Source: Epinephelus fuscoguttatus (taxonomy: Eukaryota > Chordata > Actinopteri > Perciformes > Serranidae). Taken from it: a stretch of DNA of 64,000 nt. The notes beneath the pieces were generated by a model. That model was not told where the DNA came from. It was given only the letters and a program-made list of their open reading frames with translations, and searched no databases. Of this stretch, positions 48,290 to 62,200 are shown in pieces. The stretch spans positions 29,616,543-29,680,542 of the forward strand of contig NC_064754.1 in assembly GCF_011397635.1 (NCBI RefSeq). The letters are read 5' to 3'. The stretch's first letter is position 1, and each line of letters starts with the position of its first letter. A program made the position numbers and the translations under genes.

Positions 48290-48400
48290 GAGAGTACCTT
48301 TGTAGCTCAGTGGTTACAGGGTTACAGCACGTCATACCCCTCTATCTCTCCTATTTCTACCCTGTCCTCTGTCAAATAAGGGCAAAAATGCCACGAAAAA
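48290..48400 (+). repeat. tRNA-derived SINE-like copy, plus orientation
   Basis: TAGCTCAGTGGTTACAGG (48303-48320) is a clear box-A-like tRNA head. It is followed by TACAGCACGTCATACCC, TATCTCTCCTATTTCTACCC and TCTGTCAAATAAGGGCAAAA. The tRNA head lacks a full cloverleaf and box B is missing, so it is a SINE relic, not a tRNA gene. Confidence 0.65.
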
Positions 48401-49074
48401 AACACATCAGCAGGTATTTCAGGAGTTGTTGGAGAGTCAATATTGGACTACATCAGATAGATAGGGGGACAACTTCCGATGATTGATTATGTTGCATTGT
48501 GTCTGTTGGATGTATTAAAGAGCATTTTGCTAACTTTGTGTTCACATCTTATTCTGCTGCCCCCAAGTGGCCAAAAAATCTATTCATGCATCTTTAAATT
48601 TAATATATTTTATTATGTTTTTCTGATGTTGAACAATTGTATTCAACCCAGGTGCACCTTTTAAAATTTTAATGACACTTCTTGAAACTCACCCAAACAC
48701 ACTGAATCCATTGAGTGTAAGCTGCTAACCTTTTACACTGAGTTCAAACTTACAGTTCATTAATGCTCAACATGAAACAAGAAGTTTAAAACTGATTCAA
48801 GACAAAAACATTTGTTATTAAAGACCATATTCATGAGATGAAAACTCATATTTCACTTGTGCCGTATGTGGGGGGTGAGAAATTAGGTCTCCAACTGAAG
48901 GCCAATGTATCAGACTCAGAATCGGCCGACAGTGTCAGCAGAGGACAATGTGAGTGTGCGTGCGCGTTTGTGTGTAGGTCGAGCTAACATGGACACTGCA
49001 AAGCTCATTTACAAAGAACTGAAAGAAGTTTTTTTAAAATGTCTCTAGCCTAAATAGTCAAAGGAGGAAGCACT

Positions 49075-50206
49075 TGTTAAGTAGTAGGAAACCAACCTTT
49101 ATTTAAAAAAGGAACATAAATATACCTACAGGAGTTAAAGATGAAAGAAACAAGACCCTACACGTGAAGAAGAAATTGCATAATTAAGATCTGCTTCCAG
49201 TCAAATCATTTCAAATGTTCTGGATGAGAACGAGCCGGGATGTTTTTTTATCACTACAGTGACTTCATGTGCCAGAGACACACCAGCAACACTGAAATGG
49301 ATCATAACATTTAACCTTTGTTCCAACAGTTTGCCTTCTACCCTAACCACCCAACACATTCAGATTCATGAGATGATGACTTGTGTGACGTGCAGTGGTG
49401 AATGTTAGTCATGGCTTTGTTCAAAAGCAAAAGATTTGCAACAATAAAAAAAAGGGGTTTCATCACTTCAGAGCATTCTCAACTTAACTACAGCTCAAAA
49501 TAATCTACCCCTTAGTAAACATGGAAATACAAATCACTTATAAGTTTGTTTCAAACACTTAGAGAAATGTTTTAAATTAACATTCCCACAACAAGCACTC
49601 ATCTGCAAAGAAAGCATTAATGCTCTAAGAGGATTTACAGTAAGATTCAAATCGAAAAAGGCTCAGGGTCACGATTACTGATGCTGTTAGGAATGACATG
49701 TTGCACTCAAAGCCTACATCTTCTGAAATATTTATTGGAGAGATAAATCATAAGTCTGTACTGTGAAAGCTACTTACAACATCATCAGTGACAGAAAAGT
49801 TTGAGATGAATATCTGAGTTAAAAATACTTGATTTCAATTAAATCTAAACTTTCATGTGTCAGTTAACAGTCCGGCCAATACTGCAGATTGCACACCAAG
49901 AACCAGTGCAATATGGGCACTTCCTTAAGTTATCACACACACATACGAACGACCACAAAGGGAGCTAGTCCGGAGAGTTCTCAGGTCTGTCCTTTAGGTG
50001 CATCCAGCCTGTCAGCATGTCCGTCTCTGTTTCCACTGCTCAGTTCGAGGGAGGCGGAGGATGAGGACTCGAGACGAATCATGGAAAGAACAATCAGGGA
50101 TTGTACTTGGTGTCTGAATTAAGGTAAGTGTACATGTCCACAAGCACACAAATGTACAGTGTATGTCCGTCTGAAGGGAGGAGGAGGCTGGATGTGTGTG
50201 TGTGTC
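49075..50206 (-). other. armh3: Probable armh3 3' UTR
   Basis: It runs from the armh3 stop codon to a minus-strand AATAAA (TTTATT on plus at 49098-49103) followed by a GT-rich stretch (GGTTGG). That gives a 3' UTR of about 1.1 kb. No other minus-strand canonical signal of similar quality was noted closer to the stop. Confidence 0.5.
49098..49103 (-). terminator. armh3: AATAAA polyadenylation signal, armh3
   Basis: Minus-strand AAATAAA about 1.1 kb past the stop codon, with GGTTGGTTT immediately downstream as a GU-rich element. Confidence 0.45.
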
Positions 50207-53200
50207 TCAGGAGATGGTGGAAAACTCTTTGAGCAGGACGTCCTGACTCAGTGTGTTCAGAGAGACATTCTTCCTCACATTCAGGCTGATGGAGCGCACC
50301 TGCAGACAGACGGAGAGGGACATTTATTACCAGGTCAAACAGACGCCAAACTGAGGAAACTGCACTTTGTCAGTACACTGAGTTTAACTTGTCTCGTACC
50401 CATACACACGCGTATATTAATTAAAGGAGCAATCCACCAATTTCACACATGAAGGCCAGTTTATTTGTCCCAAGGAGGATAAGGAGGTTATCCCAAGCCT
50501 GTTTTACACAGAGATTTTGCAATAGGGCCACAACGAAGACATGTCATTACGTCAGCTCTGCTTTCTTATACACAGCCACACAATAGCAGCCTACTGCCAC
50601 CACAGAGTGTGATTTTAGATAGAATTCCCAAAGATAAAGAGGTGTGACAAGTGGGAGGTGCAACACAACAGTATCAGCCTCTAGTGTGACAATTAGCACA
50701 AGTGTCGGCAGTGCTTTCTAAACAATAACAATGATATAACATGGCAATAACCGGCTAAATTCCTCCTCTGCGCAGAGAATAAGGAGCTCCTGGACCTTAA
50801 GTGCTAAGTGTTGCCAGCTGCTTCTATGGACTGTACACATGCCGTGTCTTCAACCGCATGGAAAACGCAAGGTCGGGCACTTGATGCTGCACTTGTGTCT
50901 TTTTTGAGCCAGCTTTCACGAGCGCAGTGGCAGGTTGTGTCTGCAGTTGCTGAGCAACCTTAACAAGCACCGTATCATTGCCTATTTACCTGAAATACTG
51001 GTATATATCTTCCACGCACTCTTTATAAGTGTGTGGGCCTATCGTCCTAAAGGACAGATGTAAAGCTCTGGCAGCTCTGCACCAAAATGATCAGCTTTCC
51101 ATAGTTACCACAGACTGATATTTACGGAAGAAGGGAAAGATATTTGTCGGCTGTGATTGGTTGTTCCTCGTCACGTGACATGTGATGTGCGTTGCTGCAT
51201 TCCAAAAGTTGAACTTGGTTTATATCGGAGCACAGCCTTCACGCTCTGAAAAGTAGGCACTTGGGAATGCGTGCGCGTCACAACGTCGTTGCTCTGGCAT
51301 TTGAGCGTGCCTGCCACGAGTCCACACTGAACACAATGAATTTGTGCCATATGTACAACCCCTAAATCTCCCAGCAGTGGGTCACTTGTATAACATGTTG
51401 TTAAACCGTCTTACTCATCCCATTGGCTGACGCTTTCACATGGATGGGATTGGGCACTCTTACTACCTCCACTGTCAGCTTAAAGGCAAGACAACTCTGT
51501 CCCCCTAATTTGCAATCGTACCTCCTGATTCTATTTCACGTTTTACCTTCTCATCTATACCTCACTGTAACTGGTTTATGTTTTGTTAAAGGTATATTAG
51601 GTAACATTCCCACATTTAAATGTCTAAAACTGACTTGACCTATGTTATAGATTTTGTTGAGTCATATATTTAATTATCCCAAATGTTTCCAACAATGTTC
51701 AAACCAAGCAAAATCTAACTTCATGTATGGCAATAGTTCCCAACTGGTGGGTCGCAAGTCCATTCTGAATGGACCGCAGTTGACTTGTGAATGTGTCAAG
51801 TTTATAGAAAACACACTTTATTTTGAAATACAGTGAATTTCCAGCACTAGCTTTTATTCTGAAGTGCTGTTTCCTGTTGTAGAGTGAGTGAATAACAGAT
51901 AGCTGCAAACTAGCTCAATGGCATTGCCAAATCCACGCCTGACACAGAATATATTAAACTTTGTGGACCTTGAATTAATGACTAAGGAGAAATCTGGATC
52001 CTGTGGCTGGACCAGTTGGGAAGCACTGATTTAAGGTAATGGTTTGTTTCATTTGGCCACCGGTCAGTGGTATCTTACAGCCTAAACTTTATACACTCTA
52101 GCGCTCTAACTTCCGATTAAACATGAGGAACACCAGATGATTCGTGACATAATATGAGTGAGGAAGGAAGTTGCAAGCCCCTCTATTGTTTACTACTGTT
52201 TGTATTGCTCACTCATGATGGAGCACAAGTATTTAATGCCGACTGCATTCTGTCGTTGAAGGCGTTGCCATAAAGTGCAAACTTAGAAGCTAACCAAACG
52301 TGAACATGATGTCTGCCTGAGTCACCTCAAATAGACTTTCATCAGCAATGGGGGTTGTTCAACAATAAAAACAACAACTTCCATGATCTCTACGCTACTT
52401 GACGATGTAATGAAAGTTGGGTCTTTTGTTATTGTTTTGATTGAGAGACCCTTAGCCGCAGAAATTACATAATGAGAATTTATGTTCAATGTGTTTCACT
52501 ATTTAAAAGAAAATGTGAAAATAATGCACCAATATTAAACAAGTCCAGGTTAAAATTTGGATTTAAAAATCTAATTTGCAAAGATTAACTTCTTTTTTCT
52601 TTACTTACTCAGGGGGGACTCTGGTGGTAATTTCTGTTTAAAGTCTATTACGGAAAGCATTTTCTCAGCTGTCAACTTTGCAAAAAGACCTTGCAGGACA
52701 CACAACTGCTTTGAGGTGTGTAGGGACATAAAATCTGAGTAAAAAGACAATTTGTCTCCTTTTAAAAAAAGTAAGGTCCTAATAATTTATACCCTTCCTT
52801 TTAACACAGAGCATCCTCCAAAGTGGGGAGTGAGTCTGACTTTATGTGGTGTGACACACTGCAGAGAAGGCAGGGTTAAGTTTGGGGAAGAACTTGAGTC
52901 TCAGTAGACCACATTAAACCCTCAACACCCACAATACGCTGCCTCGGACTTACCAGCTCCTTGAAGAAGGCAGCCTCTTTGGGCTGCTCCGAGTACCTCT
53001 CAAACTGGTCCAAACCATCCTGCAGTTTGAGCGTCAGTGTGTCGTAGTTGGACCGAACCACCTCCAACACCTAGCAGGGTGACAGATGACGGAAACAGAA
53101 AATGAACATGTTGCTTAACTCCATAATACAGAATGGTTAAGGCATCACACAGTGAATACTTGAGTTGAATAGTCAGCGAACAGTCAAATATTAATTAGTG

Positions 53201-56200
53201 TTTAATACTTTATTACAACATCTTTATTCATGAGGGATCATGATCTGGTTGAATCTGGTTCCTTTACATGTTATTTCCAGTGCTGACTGTCTGGGTCAAC
53301 TCTATTACCATGGATGTGACTGGTTGTTTGGATAAAGGGACACATCTGTCCTATGTGATGAGTTTTTTTTCAGCATTTTCTTTTGCTTTTTTACTTGTTT
53401 TGTCCCATATCTCCACAAAATTGTCCACCATTAGCTACAACTCTGTTAGGTTTATCTTACAGTGGACATTTAATGATGTTTTTAATCCTCAGATGAGCAG
53501 ACTGGTCTTGAATTTGTAATAAAATTGAGCCGCTGTTTGTGTCTCTTACAGTAAGTACCAATGAGATTTAGTTAAGACTTTAGGACCCAGGCACAACAAG
53601 CTGAGGGTCAGCCATCGGTCAATCTTGGACCATTGGTGAGCGTCTGTTGGCCTAGTTTTTGTGCCATGTCCTGCATCATTGGCAGTAGTTGGGTCTTTGT
53701 CAGCTGTTTTTCTGCCAATTCAGCATGTTGAAATGGCGTCGGACCCAGCAGAACCCATCAGTGAGTGAAGTCACTCTGATTGGCAGCTCAGTTTAGCGCA
53801 CAAGAAGAGAAACACAAGTGAGGAAAGTAAACAAATGGCTAAAGTAAAGAGGGCGTGAGATCAAAACAAACTTGTTGTGAAAGATAAGTTTTATTTTTTT
53901 AGCATCGGGCTGTGTTGTTAATGTACTAACTGGCTAAGTAGCATCTTGAATCCATCCTATCTGTCTTCTGGTTTCTCTTTTTTAATGATGTATACAGACA
54001 GCTGCCACCAGGTAGTATGGAGAGTTATTTCCTCTAACGCAGGTGCAGAAAATGTGTGCTAGTTGGCCATTAGCTGCAGTCTTGGCGGTGTGTTCCAGTG
54101 CAACTTTCTGGCCAAGATACCACCAACAGTCGGCCTTTCGTCGCCACTAGTTCTTTGCTGTTGGTTTGGTGTGTCTGAGCCTTTGCAGAGTTTCACAATG
54201 AGGGCATTTTTGCTTTGGGAAGGACTCACTTCATCATTTTAAGGTCACAGTACGAATACAATCAAGCATGTGCAGTATGGTGAGTGAGTGACTGAATACC
54301 ATGGTAATAAGTGCACAGGACACATATGCCTGAAGTAGAGTCCAGCTGAGATAAGAAGGTGAGCTGAAATCAGAGGTAATTATGCAGAGATTCTCCACAC
54401 TTCCACCCCTGCCATCCCCCCATTCAGCCGTGAAATAGCCCCTAAGCAGACCTTTTTCATTATTTTATTAATGTCCCTGCAACACTCCACACAGCATGAA
54501 ACATTCACAATGAGATGCTTGAGCCACACTTTGTCATGCTTCCCAGAGAAGCTCTATCAACATGCTCCTCTCAAGCAAGTCCAGCTTTTATCCGCATTAA
54601 CACAAAGATGTTAACCTACCAGTAGTCACACGCAACACGTACACATTCTCCTTTAGCTCTGGCAGTATATATCTACTGTACAGCTGAATTCATCATTTTC
54701 AAATTTATTAATAGAGGGGAAAACATTCTTTGTCCTTTCATTTTCGTCTAATAAATCTACAGCTCCGCTCAGGGAAAAAAAAGTGCTGTTGTTTTTATTT
54801 CAACCTCTGATGGTATACTGATGAAAAATTCATACCCATATCTCTCTCTCTGCCTCCTTCTCCCTCACAGCTCTCCATCACCCTCCTCTCTGTGGAAATG
54901 TGGAGGTAGGTTTGAATGGTAACCTCAACTAATGTGTGTGTGTTTTTCTCACTGGTGGTGAATGGAAAAGACGGAAGGAGGAGGGGGAGTACGCATGAGC
55001 TGTGACAAACTGGTTAGATGCAAAAAAAATAATAAAGTAAATGGAGGATTAAAGAAAAGTCAAGAGAAGACAGAGAAAAAATGTAACCTTTACCACATGC
55101 TGTTTTCCCAAAGACAGGGATGATAAGTGTTTGGTTCAGCATTTTGCCCGCACACAGTCGTCTCAGCTGAGCTACTTTCTGCATCACTAAGCAGATATGA
55201 TTGTGCACACGCAGTTGTCGTCGTGTTTATCTTGAAGCGCGGGTACAAAAGAAGTCCTGCGTGTGCGCCGAAGTGTGTCTTGACTAATATTGTATTGTTT
55301 GTGAGAGACAGACAGAAAGACAGACAGACAGAGTACAGCAGCTCATTTCAATGCAGCTTGTTTCTGGAGGCCATCCATCTTCTCGTGTCACTATGGGGAA
55401 TGAAGACGCTGCAGGCGGGAGTGCAGGTGGTTACTGTGTTACTGCACGTGTGTTGCGCACTGTGTGTCAAAAGAAATGCAAGGTCGCACACTTCATTTAA
55501 AGATGAGGAGAGAGGCACACAGGAGAAAAACAAAGAGCTTCATCTGAACAAGTGACAACCTTAATGTCCCTCAAATGGATCAAAGTTTAATCTCTACCTC
55601 CATTCTGTCCATAATACGGGCTTGCGTGCACTCTGCTCATCACTAGGATGCAAGACACAACAGGGTATTTTTTGGGATGAATTTACACCAGTCTTTACCT
55701 TTTGTGTCCATTTGCTGTGAGCATTATTTTCTTCAGCCTGAGCTAAAATGAAACTTGCCTTTTGTTCAGTTGAAAGCTCTTGATACGGTTCACTCAATTC
55801 TCTCTCTGAAAATCCGACCTACATTTTATGATTTTTTTTTCAGTGCTTCAAAAGGACTGTTTATTTAAAGGTGTATTTTGGGAGTCATTTGTTTGCAGGC
55901 GACAGCGGGGAGATGACAGCAAATGAGGGTAGAGAGCAGTTGGACACAAACATTGTGTTCAATGATCTGCACCTCACACCCTGAGCCACCAAAGGTCTCC
56001 CAGAGGGACTGTTTTTTATTATTTCTAGGAGCAGAAAAAACAAGAACTTCGATGAAATACTGTTAATATGACAGATTCTATGTCTCTGGTCTAATCATCA
56101 ATTTATCCTTAAGTGCCCTTACAGACATGTCTTAAAGTATATACTTAAACTAATATTTTGTTGACATGGTTTTCCCACATTACAGTTAAAAGCTATGAGT

Positions 56201-59200
56201 ACCACCTTGCTGTTGTATGCCCCCACGAATCAGTCCTGTTGCAGTTAGAGTTTACATCCATGTCTGTCCAGACTCATATGTAGCCATAAAATTGGACAGT
56301 GTTTCAAATAGGCTATGAATGATGCTGCAAAGACGCTACAAATTCTAAAACGTGGATACGTCACACACATCTTCAACCTGGCAGCACAGAGGATCTATAC
56401 AATCAGCACAGATTAGTGCCATCAACTCAGTATCCAACCAAATGTCTCCCCCTTCTGTTCCTGAGATATGACCTTGAGTAATGGCCATTAAAGTGTTTTT
56501 GCAGAACATTATGATGTCACAGTGAAGCTGACCTTTGACCTTTTGGATATAAAATGTCATCACTTCATCATTTTAATATTCAATATTCGTGTGAAGTTTT
56601 GCTGTAATTAGCATATGAACTCTTGAGTTATGGCCAGAAACATGTTGTGCGAGGTTACAACGAACTTTGACTTTGACCATTAAAATCTAATCAATATATT
56701 CTTGAGTCCAACCAGATGTTTGTGCCAAATTTGTGGAAATTCCCTCGGGGGGTTCTTGAGGTATCGCGTTCACGGATGCATATACTGACGTGCAGAGAAC
56801 TTGAAAACAAAATTTCTCCAACCACAGCTCTGCTGATGCACAGGCATAAAAACTTCCAAAAGGGGCACAGAGAACATCTACTCCCTCTCCCTCATTAAGA
56901 AACTCTGGATCTGGCCAGAGGACAATCAAGATGTTTTGGCTTCTCTTTTGGGGGAGCTGTCATGTCGTCCATCTTCATTATACAGTCTATGCTCCAGATG
57001 CAAGTATATAATAATACTCTGCTATGGTTAATATTTTACAAAGTTAATTAAAAAGCAAAAAGAAATTCCCTCATTGAGAAATTCTGGATCTGATCTCTGC
57101 CTTGCCCACTGGTGACAGAGCAGTGTGCATAAAGATGGCTAACGCTAGCATTTAGAGGAAACATCGGAGAGATTTAGCCATTTTAACCTCATCAGACCCA
57201 GACTCAGATAAGGAGCCTGCTGTGCACAAAAATCAGCAGCTAGCAGACGTATCAGAAAGTTAAGCGTCGTAGCGTTAGCATCTTTTATTTGTTTATGCTG
57301 TTTGTTAGCTTATAGGCTAACTAGTTGTGGCTGACACAACGTAAATGGTTGAGAAACATACAATACTATCTGCTATGATGGGGTTTTGGTGTTGAATGAA
57401 GTAGGCTGTTTCATATAATATGAGTTGACATGGTACTGAAAGTGTCTGGGACTGTGAGACAGTAAAATATCAGTGGCATGGGATGTCAACAATACTCTGT
57501 AATCTTAAAACAGAAAATGTGGAAACATAGAAAATACTATAAAAATTCACTGCCAGCTTTAATTACTTGTAGGTCTATATGTGACATTAGTTTAGAGTAT
57601 TTTTTGCTATTTAGTTGTATGATAATGGATATATCATATAAAACACTTAAAAGTAATGACTGTTTTTGCTATCGAAGTAAAGGTTGGAAGAGTAGCCTAG
57701 TTAATGACTGATGAGGTCTATCTGACCGAATGTTGTATTTATAATAACTTGAGCCATTTAACAGTGTGAAAATTATTTTTCTAATAAAATATTAGCTTTT
57801 TTCCTAGTTCTCATCACACAGATGTCTCATATTATTCTGAGTTGCAGTGATAGTTTCAGATTGTAAAAATAGCAACACAATCACTGTGGACTAAAATAAA
57901 CTTTGCATGAGTTAAAATCCTGCTAACATCTCATGCATTTAGTGTGTAAATGATTTGTTTGTTAGAAGCTCTGTTTCTCCAAATCCTGCTTCGAGGTACA
58001 GGCCTCAGATGGACAAAAAACACCACAACTTTTGTATTCGCAAAACATAAGCTGACAATGATCCATAGACCCGACTACTAATGTTACAGACGTCTGCTCA
58101 AAACTACCAATGATCAAAAACAAAGTTACTTTATCTAACGAGAGTTGTGTTCATATCACTGTCTGCTCATACACACCAAAGCCAACTTCTGCCTTCCCTC
58201 TTTGTTGTGAATAAATCTGGCAGATAAAAGCAGAGAGGTAATTGGGGAGAATAATGACCAAATCCATCACTCTCTTATCAGCTTGTAAAAAAAAAGGCTC
58301 TTCTGGCTGTTTTCCTATCCTCACCGATTTGACATAAGTGATAAAGTCTTAAGTGAAGCTCAAAGCGCTCGTATCAGCGAAGTTCAGCCTCCTTACAGAC
58401 TTAAGTTTTTCCTGTACTGATGAAGGACTAACTCAGTGTTTCAGAAGTTGTCCAGTTGCTTATTGACTTAATTTCACTCAGTGTTTGTGTTTGCAGAGAA
58501 GTAGGCCGCAGACATCAGAGACACTGTGACATTTACTGTATTTCAAATACATGAATCCATAATCAGAATTAAAAAATGGGATGTTTCCCTTACAAGTATA
58601 GTAAAAGATGTTTAGGAGAAAATTATTAAAGCTGTTGGAATGGACCTGACGTGTGTATGTCACCATCTGTTGTGTACAGTGGAAAAAGCTTCATATTTGT
58701 TGTACACAGGGTCCCCCCGGCTGCCTGAACTGTGCGCAGTGAATCAGCCACGATGAGTTTTAAGCTCAGTGGTGTGTGATAACAACTGCTTGTCTAGGTA
58801 TCTCATCCCAATAAGCCATGTCTGAGTCATCCATCTCTGCCACATCACTGTAACTACTTCTTGATGAATAGGCATTCTTTCAAAATAAAATGCAGTGAGG
58901 CCCGTCTCAAACACTTTCAAAGTACTGAGTGTTTTTCCATTGTGCACTAAAAAATTCATAAGATTTACTTTTGAAATGACAAGAGTGATGTTTCAGTGGA
59001 GTTTCGCCGAAATGGCCCAGAGATGCTGCTGAAGTTTGTTTTTATTTACATGCAACTTTTAGTCAGCGTGCAGAATAAAAGGCATGCGGTGCTTACCTGT
59101 TCTTCTGACAGCTGGGAGATGTGGTTCACAGCAGCGTACGACTCAATCTTGGGGTTAAAATGGTTGATGATGGCCCTGGAAGACAAAACACAAACAGCAG

Positions 59201-62200
59201 AGTTTTTCTCCCCTTCGAAACACTTTGAAGTGTAGAAATACTCTGCTATTCTGCTATGGGTCATATTTCGTTAGACATGATTAATTAAGTTTAAAGAACT
59301 ATGAAAAGGGCCTGAACACACAGAGTTACTATTTCTCTCTCATTAAGAAATTCTGGATCTGTCCTCCGCCTCACCCACCATAGCTACTAGAACTCGGCTG
59401 ACCAGTGCGCAGTGTGCATCAAGATGGTTAGCGTTAAACATCAGAGAGATTCAGCCACAGGTTTGAGTCTCAGTCACACCTGGTCCCCAGGAATTGTGTC
59501 AGGCTTTGAAACTAATTTCCGTAGTGGCCAAACAGTGTAATTACACCATCATGTCATGTCCCATGGCCCAAAAAGATGTTTTCCCATTGACTTTCATGGC
59601 GATAGAGAGGTCTGTTAATCACTGGATACATTTTTTTGAGCATCACAGCCCTCATGAAATGATTTGTTTCACTTCTTGGAATTTGATCCAATTGGTCCGA
59701 TAATATTTGGAAAGTGCATGACTGAATCATTTTATGCCCATTCAAGTTCACAAGTGCTAAACCAGAAGTAGCCAGCTAGACCAGTGAAAGTCTCAAGTGC
59801 ACCTGCTCTCAGGGTTGATTATCCAAGTATTTTTTTATGGTCAGCTGATCATTTTTGGTCTTGGCCTTGGCCAATTTTCGTAAGATTGAACGGGGTACCG
59901 CCTCTAACACTACTGCCAGTCCTCATTATACATCCATGAGACTCGGATGAGGAGTCTGTTGTGCACCTTAATTGGCATCTAGTGGACATAATAGAATGGT
60001 AAGTGTAGTTATGTTGTTTGTGTTAGCAGCTGTGAAACATACAATAGTATCTGCTTCAGTGATGCCATGTGTTCACATTGGTCCGGTTTACATCCAATAA
60101 CTGCACACTCTACCATGTTTGCTGTCAAAACTTTCACTGTGCTAATGTAAACTCTGCTCTCTGTACTGACAAGTCAGCTCTGCACTGGAGGTTTCAGGTT
60201 TGGCATTTGCATATTAGACAGTGACTGACTTTTGAATCAGTGATGTACCAAATCTATCCTGTACCGTTTGGATCTCAGATTTTAGAGAAGCGCACAGACA
60301 TCACCCCCTTCAGTAGAGGAATGTAAGGAATGTGTCTCTAGTGAAAAACTTGGCATAGATACAAGTCAGTATAGTCAAGGTCAGACACTACAGGGGACAT
60401 GTTTTTGAGTGGAGGGGATCTTTAAAGTCCAAGAATGGGACGTATACTACACTGCCAACACTACATGCACACCCGAACATTACAGACATATGCAATTGTT
60501 AAAAATCTCATTCCAAAACCATGAGCATTAATCGTCTTTTGGGAAGACTTAAGACCAGATTTTGGAACCTGACTGCAGGGATTTTCTCCATTTTAGCCAC
60601 AAGAGCATTAGTGACGTTGGCCATGTTGGCCGATAAGGCCTCACAGTCTGCGTTCCAGTTCATCCCAACAGTGTTTATAAGCCGTATTCACATCCTTATT
60701 TCAGTTTTGTTTCTTTGTCTGACAACAGCTACATAAATATCTGTAATGAGAATTAGATGGCTTAGTGTGGATGTAGTCTAAAATATTATTATATTGGGAT
60801 TTCAAAAGACTGGAAATAAAAGTTCAGCTGGAGTGAGGCTCTGACCCCAAACCATGAAAAACAGCCCCAGAACACAAATACACAAAGACATGTGGTGACA
60901 GGGGTCTTTAACGTGTGTGTGGCTTTCTAGAGAGGCTGTTTAACTTCTAGATTAGGTGCAAACCAATAACAAAACAATATTCAAGGTGTGAAGGTCTATA
61001 GCTGGTAATTTTTACAAGATATTTGACAAGCAAAGTTCTAAACACCCGAGTTACAGAGAGGCTGTTTAACACCAAAACTACCTTCTATTCACTCCCATTC
61101 AATTCCACCTCAATGCCTCCTTCTTATTGTGTGAGCACACCAGGGAATTTCAGATGTAAATTCAGAGGCAATCTTCTCCAGCATTAGCATTCATTTCCAT
61201 GAAATAAACTGCTTTATAGCTCAGATATAAGCTGATGCAATAAGCACAGCCAAGAGATGAAATGGCTTATTTTGAACTGGCTTAGAGTACGTCATATATC
61301 AAATAAATTATAGTGACAAAAATTCTGAGAATTCTCCGTTGTGGTAATTCAGTTGTCGTTTACGTGTGGGAAGCCAGCGTACGGAGGAATGAACTGATGG
61401 GAGTGAAATGGAATTGGTCCCTTCATTTGAGTTAATTTTAACACCGTCTCTGTGGGTTCTCCATTCCTCTCCGATTCATTCATTTATTCATCTATTCTTT
61501 CAAGTATTACTCATTTAATCTTCCTCTTTCCCGCCCTCCCTTCAGCCCTTGTGACTGCCTATGCAAGCAGTGGAGTCAGCTCCATCAGGAGCCCGGTGTA
61601 GTGGGTGAATCCTTGGGGAGTATCCTGCTGGTATGGGTGGCCTCAGGGGCCTCCAAGCCAGGGTGACCTCAGCGGATCATCTCCTCAGAGACGATGGAGG
61701 AGGAAAGAGAGAGATCAAATAGAGTGTGTATGTGGAGTGGAGCAGGGTGGAGGAGATAAAGGCTTAAATATGACTGAATAGAGGGGCCTGGGGAGGAAGT
61801 GGAGGGAGGGGAATAGGCTGGGGATGGAGAACCTAAATTACAGCTCCAAAGACTTAACTTCTTTCACTTTATTTTGACCTTTCTCCATCACATTCTTATT
61901 TGTGATTCCCTTCAATCCAATATGACTCTTTTCTCCTTCTTAGGATACAGTAGTTGTGTGTTGAGAGAGTGTGTGTGTGTGTGTGTTTTTTTTTTACCTA
62001 ACATTGACAAGGGCATGCGTGACTTTGCTGGCTGCCTCCTTCCACTGGCCCGTGTTGGTCGATACTCTCAGAACTGGGAGGCAGAGAAAGACAGAGTTAG
62101 ATGCACACGTACTGCCACATCTCTTTTCATCTGTCACATTTAGGGCAATAAGGGAAGGCTAGAACCAGGGTTCCTACAAATTTTTAAAATTTTTCCCTGA

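Noticed and set aside
48303..48360. tRNA gene from TAGCTCAGTGG motif
   Set aside because: No box B or acceptor-stem pairing; the body matches the inverted SINE copy at 47370-47560.
55127..55555. 142-codon plus-strand frame in an armh3 intron
   Set aside because: Low-complexity composition and no homology; intronic and antisense to armh3.
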